64,000 nucleotides of DNA from Mycobacterium sp. NBC_00419 (lineage in GTDB: Bacteria > Actinomycetota > Actinomycetes > Mycobacteriales > Mycobacteriaceae), in assembly GCF_036023875.1 (NCBI RefSeq), contig NZ_CP107931.1, forward strand, positions 558,001-622,000. Reading direction: 5' to 3'. Within the stretch, counting starts at the first letter, position 1; each line of letters begins with the position of its first letter. The translations under genes were made by a program, and so were the position numbers. Positions 61,363 through 64,000 of this stretch are shown one piece after another. Under the pieces are notes generated by a model. That model was not told the DNA's origin. It saw nothing but the letters and a program-made list of their open reading frames with translations, and did not search any database.

Positions 61363-63036
61363 ATGGACGAATCAGGCAGGCTGCCGGACGCCGACTGGTT
61401 TCGCCGCATGGCCGACAGCAATGATCTGGTGTTCTTTGTCCTGAGAGTCCAGCCGGATCTGGCCTTCGAGTTCGTCAACGACGCAATCGAGGCCCAGATC
61501 GGCATTTCGGCTGCCGAGATACTCGCCGACGCCGAGACGATGCTGAGCAGGATCGATCCGAAGCACGCCGGCCGGATGGCCGAGGCGCTGGCACTGGAAC
61601 CGGGGGAAGAGGCCACCTTCGAACTGGTGTGGCAACGCCGCGACGGCGGTGAAACCGCCAGCCGGATGCGCATCGAGTCCCGTCGGCGCGAGGACGGTTC
61701 GGTTGTGCTGGAAGGCGCCGCACGAGACGTCACCCAGCTGCGCGAGGCTGAGATCGAACTGCGGCAGTCCGAGAAGCGCCACCGGCTGATGGCCGAGAAC
61801 GCCTGGGAAGTGATCTGGACGATGGCGATGGACACCACCATCACCTACGTCAGCCCCGCCGTCGAGCAGGCCCGCGGATTCACTCCCGAGGAGGCGATGC
61901 GCGAGTCGCTCGCCGAGGCGCTCACGCCGGAATCCACCGGTATGGCGTTGGAGTATTTCCAGCAAGTCTTCGAGGCCAACGAGCGCGGCGAGGAGCTACC
62001 GATCTTCCACGGCGAGCTCGAGTTCTACCGCAAAGACGGCACCGTCATGTGCGCCGATCTGCAGGTGATCCCCCACGTCAACGAAGACGGCGAGATGATC
62101 GAGCTTCTCGGTGTCAGCCGCGATATCAGCGAGCGGAAGCTGGTCGAAGCCGAGTTGCGCAAGTCCGAAGAGCGGTCCCGGCTGATGGCCGAGAACGCCT
62201 GGGAGATCATCTGGACCGCGGACCCCAACGGCCTGGTGACCTACGTGAGCCCCTCGGTCGAGCGGGTCCGCGGCATCACCGTCGAGCAGGCCAGGCAACA
62301 ACCACTCGAGGAGATCTACCCGCCCGAGTCGGCCGCCAGCATCCGGGACTACTTCATCGCCGTGCACGCCGCGATCCGCGACGGCGCAGTACCGCCGGGG
62401 TATCGGCAAGAGGTCGAGATGTACCGCAGCGACGGCACGATCATGGTCGCCGAGAATCAGGTCATCCCACACCTCGACGAGAGCGGCCGGGTGGTCGAAC
62501 TCATCGGCGTGACACGGGATGTCAGTGAGCGCACGGCGTTCGAGGCCGAGTTGCGGCGGCTGGCGGTCACCGACCCGCTGACCGGAGTGTGGAACCGGCG
62601 GCACGGCGAGGAGCTGTTCAACGCCGAGTTGAACCATGCGCACCAGAGCGGTCTGCCGCTGACCCTTTTCATGCTCGACATCGACCACTTCAAGTCGATC
62701 AACGACCGGTACGGCCATCAGACCGGCGACCGGGTGCTGATCGAGGTGAGCCGTCTGCTGCAGGCGAACCTGCCTGGCACCGACGTGGTGGCGCGGTGGG
62801 GCGGGGAGGAGTTCGTCATCCTGCTGCGCGGGGCCGACATCGACGACGCTCTGCCGACCGCCGAGAAGATCCGTGGGCAGATCGCCGACATGGTCTTCGC
62901 CGATGCCGGTCCGGTGAGCGTGAGTATCGGCGCCGCCGAACTGTGGCCGGGTGACAAGCTCGACTCGTGGCTGGGGCGCGCCGACGAGGCGCTGTACCGG
63001 GCCAAGCGGTCCGGACGTAATGCGGTGCGCCGCTAG
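61363..63036 (+). CDS. Three-PAS-domain diguanylate cyclase (GGDEF)
   Basis: The 557-residue cytoplasmic protein has three PAS/PAC modules (about 10-130, 135-265 and 267-400) and a C-terminal GGDEF domain. That domain has [32 protein letters not shown] and the active site GGEEF (480-484), which suggests active cyclic di-GMP synthesis. The inhibitory I-site RxxD is not kept (PGTD in its place), so product inhibition may be weak. PAS 2 and PAS 3 are a recent tandem duplication: both begin with LMAENAWE at a 132-codon distance. No EAL domain or membrane segment is seen. The ATG at 61363 has AGGGGG upstream. Mtb has an unrelated gene here. Confidence 0.92.
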   Translation: MDESGRLPDADWFRRMADSNDLVFFVLRVQPDLAFEFVNDAIEAQIGISAAEILADAETMLSRIDPKHAGRMAEALALEPGEEATFELVWQRRDGGETASRMRIESRRREDGSVVLEGAARDVTQLREAEIELRQSEKRHRLMAENAWEVIWTMAMDTTITYVSPAVEQARGFTPEEAMRESLAEALTPESTGMALEYFQQVFEANERGEELPIFHGELEFYRKDGTVMCADLQVIPHVNEDGEMIELLGVSRDISERKLVEAELRKSEERSRLMAENAWEIIWTADPNGLVTYVSPSVERVRGITVEQARQQPLEEIYPPESAASIRDYFIAVHAAIRDGAVPPGYRQEVEMYRSDGTIMVAENQVIPHLDESGRVVELIGVTRDVSERTAFEAELRRLAVTDPLTGVWNRRHGEELFNAELNHAHQSGLPLTLFMLDIDHFKSINDRYGHQTGDRVLIEVSRLLQANLPGTDVVARWGGEEFVILLRGADIDDALPTAEKIRGQIADMVFADAGPVSVSIGAAELWPGDKLDSWLGRADEALYRAKRSGRNAVRR

Positions 63037-64000
63037 CTGAGCCGGGCCATCCAGCCGTGGTTGTCGGCGAAGGTGCCGCGCTGGATTCCGGTGAGGGTGT
63101 CCCGCAAGGCCATCGTCACCTCGCCGGGTTCGCCGTCGGCGATGGTGAACTCGCCATCGCCGAACTTCACGTGTGACACCGGGGTGATCACCGCGGCGGT
63201 GCCGCAGGCGAACACCTCGGTGATTTCGCCGGCGGCCACGCCCTTACGCCATTCCTCGACGTCGATCTTGCGCTCCTCGACGGCGAAGCCGCCGTCGCTG
63301 GCCAGCTGCAGCAGCGAGTCACGGGTGATGCCGGGCAGCAGCGACCCGGACAGCTCGGGGGTGACCAGCCGGGCCGACCCACCGCTGCCGAAGACGAAGA
63401 ACAGGTTCATCCCGCCCATCTCCTCGACGTAGCGGCGCTCGATCGCGTCCAGCCACACCACCTGATCGCAGCCGTGCTCGGCGGCCTCGGCTTGCGCCAG
63501 CAGGGACGCCGCGTAGTTGCCGCCGAACTTCGCCGCGCCGGTGCCGCCCGGGCTGGCGCGCACGTACTCGGTGGACAGCCACACGCTGACCGGTTTGATG
63601 CCGCCCTTGAAGTAGGCGCCGGCCGGTGAGCCGATCACCAGGTACCGGTACTCCGAGGCGGGCCGCACACCCAGGCCGGGCTCGGTGGCGATGATGAACG
63701 GCCGCAGGTACAGCGACTCCTCACCGCCGGCCGGCGGCACCCACTGCTGGTCGATCGCGATCAGCTGCCGCAGCGATTCGATGAACACGTCCTCGGGCAG
63801 TTCCGGGATGGCCAGCCGGCGCGCCGAACTGCGCAGCCGCGCGGCGTTGGCCTCGGGGCGGAACGACACGACCGACCCGTCGGTCCACCGGTAGGCCTTG
63901 AGGCCTTCGAAGACTTCCTGGGCGTAGTGCAGGACGATCGCCGACGGGTCCAACTCGATCGGGCCGTAGGGCAGCACGCGGGCGTCATACCAGCCACGCT
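63033..64000 (-). CDS. ilvE: Branched-chain amino acid aminotransferase IlvE (5' end cut by window)
   Basis: IlvE interconverts leucine, isoleucine and valine with their keto acids, using PLP. About 322 C-terminal residues are visible, and the frame is still open at 64000 ([38 protein letters not shown]). The PLP lysine is in [18 protein letters not shown], and [14 protein letters not shown] is the fold IV phosphate-binding motif. The stop overlaps the convergent diguanylate cyclase gene by 4 bp. The N-terminal 40 to 50 residues lie beyond the right edge. Confidence 0.95.
   Translation of the reverse strand, partial: RGWYDARVLPYGPIELDPSAIVLHYAQEVFEGLKAYRWTDGSVVSFRPEANAARLRSSARRLAIPELPEDVFIESLRQLIAIDQQWVPPAGGEESLYLRPFIIATEPGLGVRPASEYRYLVIGSPAGAYFKGGIKPVSVWLSTEYVRASPGGTGAAKFGGNYAASLLAQAEAAEHGCDQVVWLDAIERRYVEEMGGMNLFFVFGSGGSARLVTPELSGSLLPGITRDSLLQLASDGGFAVEERKIDVEEWRKGVAAGEITEVFACGTAAVITPVSHVKFGDGEFTIADGEPGEVTMALRDTLTGIQRGTFADNHGWMARLS

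Overview
This 64 kb window is high-GC actinobacterial chromosome, almost certainly from a fast-growing mycobacterium (Mycolicibacterium type). The gene order closely follows the Mycobacterium tuberculosis stretch that I recognise as Rv2154c to Rv2210c. It includes mycobacterial markers such as lipoarabinomannan mannosyltransferases (mptA, mptC, pimB'), MmpS3, FtsL of the Rv2164c type, PknL with its substrate Rv2175c, and the qcrCAB/cta respiratory genes. No rRNA, tRNA, CRISPR array or insertion sequence was seen. Gene names come from recognising translated sequences by eye; no database search was run.

Layout. (1) 1-11,840: the division and cell wall (dcw) cluster, transcribed leftwards as mraZ, rsmH, ftsL, pbpB, murE, murF, mraY, murD, ftsW (ftsW is cut by the left edge). 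Four 10-bp-spaced MraZ boxes lie upstream of mraZ. (2) 12,029-18,489: a DUF3040 protein with a strong terminator, a GNAT acetyltransferase, lppM, a prenyl diphosphate synthase, mptA, and the divergent pair Rv2175c/pknL. (3) 18,490-26,943: an accessory island between pknL and aroG. It holds an NtaA/DszA-type flavin monooxygenase, a short leader peptide with a predicted cysteine-responsive switch, an ABC transporter with a tandem-fused permease, a Tat-type multicopper oxidase and a NarL-type two-component system. (4) 26,951-34,528: aroG, an RNase, membrane and envelope genes, mptC, an acyltransferase, an ArsA-like ATPase and two SRPBCC proteins. (5) 34,653-41,839: fadD15, an inserted acyltransferase-3 and cutinase pair, pimB', a membrane protein, ripC and a small Cys-rich protein. 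(6) 41,966-52,695: a DEDD exonuclease/GIY-YIG fusion, trpD, ctaE-qcrC-qcrA-qcrB, a dead methyltransferase, then mmpS3, ctaF and ctaC. (7) 52,906-64,000: asnB, adoK, an IscA/ErpA-type protein, glycerate kinase, cobU-cobT-cobS, a PAS-GGDEF diguanylate cyclase and ilvE (cut by the right edge).

How the genes work together. Much of the window is envelope building: peptidoglycan precursor synthesis and septation (dcw, ripC, asnB), prenyl lipid supply (idsA-type), and mannosylation of PIM/LM/LAM (pimB', mptA, mptC). The cta/qcr genes encode most of the bcc-aa3 respiratory supercomplex. The cob genes assemble and attach the cobalamin lower loop.

The most interesting non-core element is at 20,101-20,383. 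A 23-codon ORF with an ideal Shine-Dalgarno and a Cys codon two codons before its stop is followed by a perfect 10-bp long-range inverted repeat. Its distal arm runs into the ribosome binding site of the transporter permease. This looks like a cysteine-sensing translational attenuator for an organosulfur import system. Several genes also show a -10 box 6 to 8 nt before the start codon, which predicts leaderless mRNAs.
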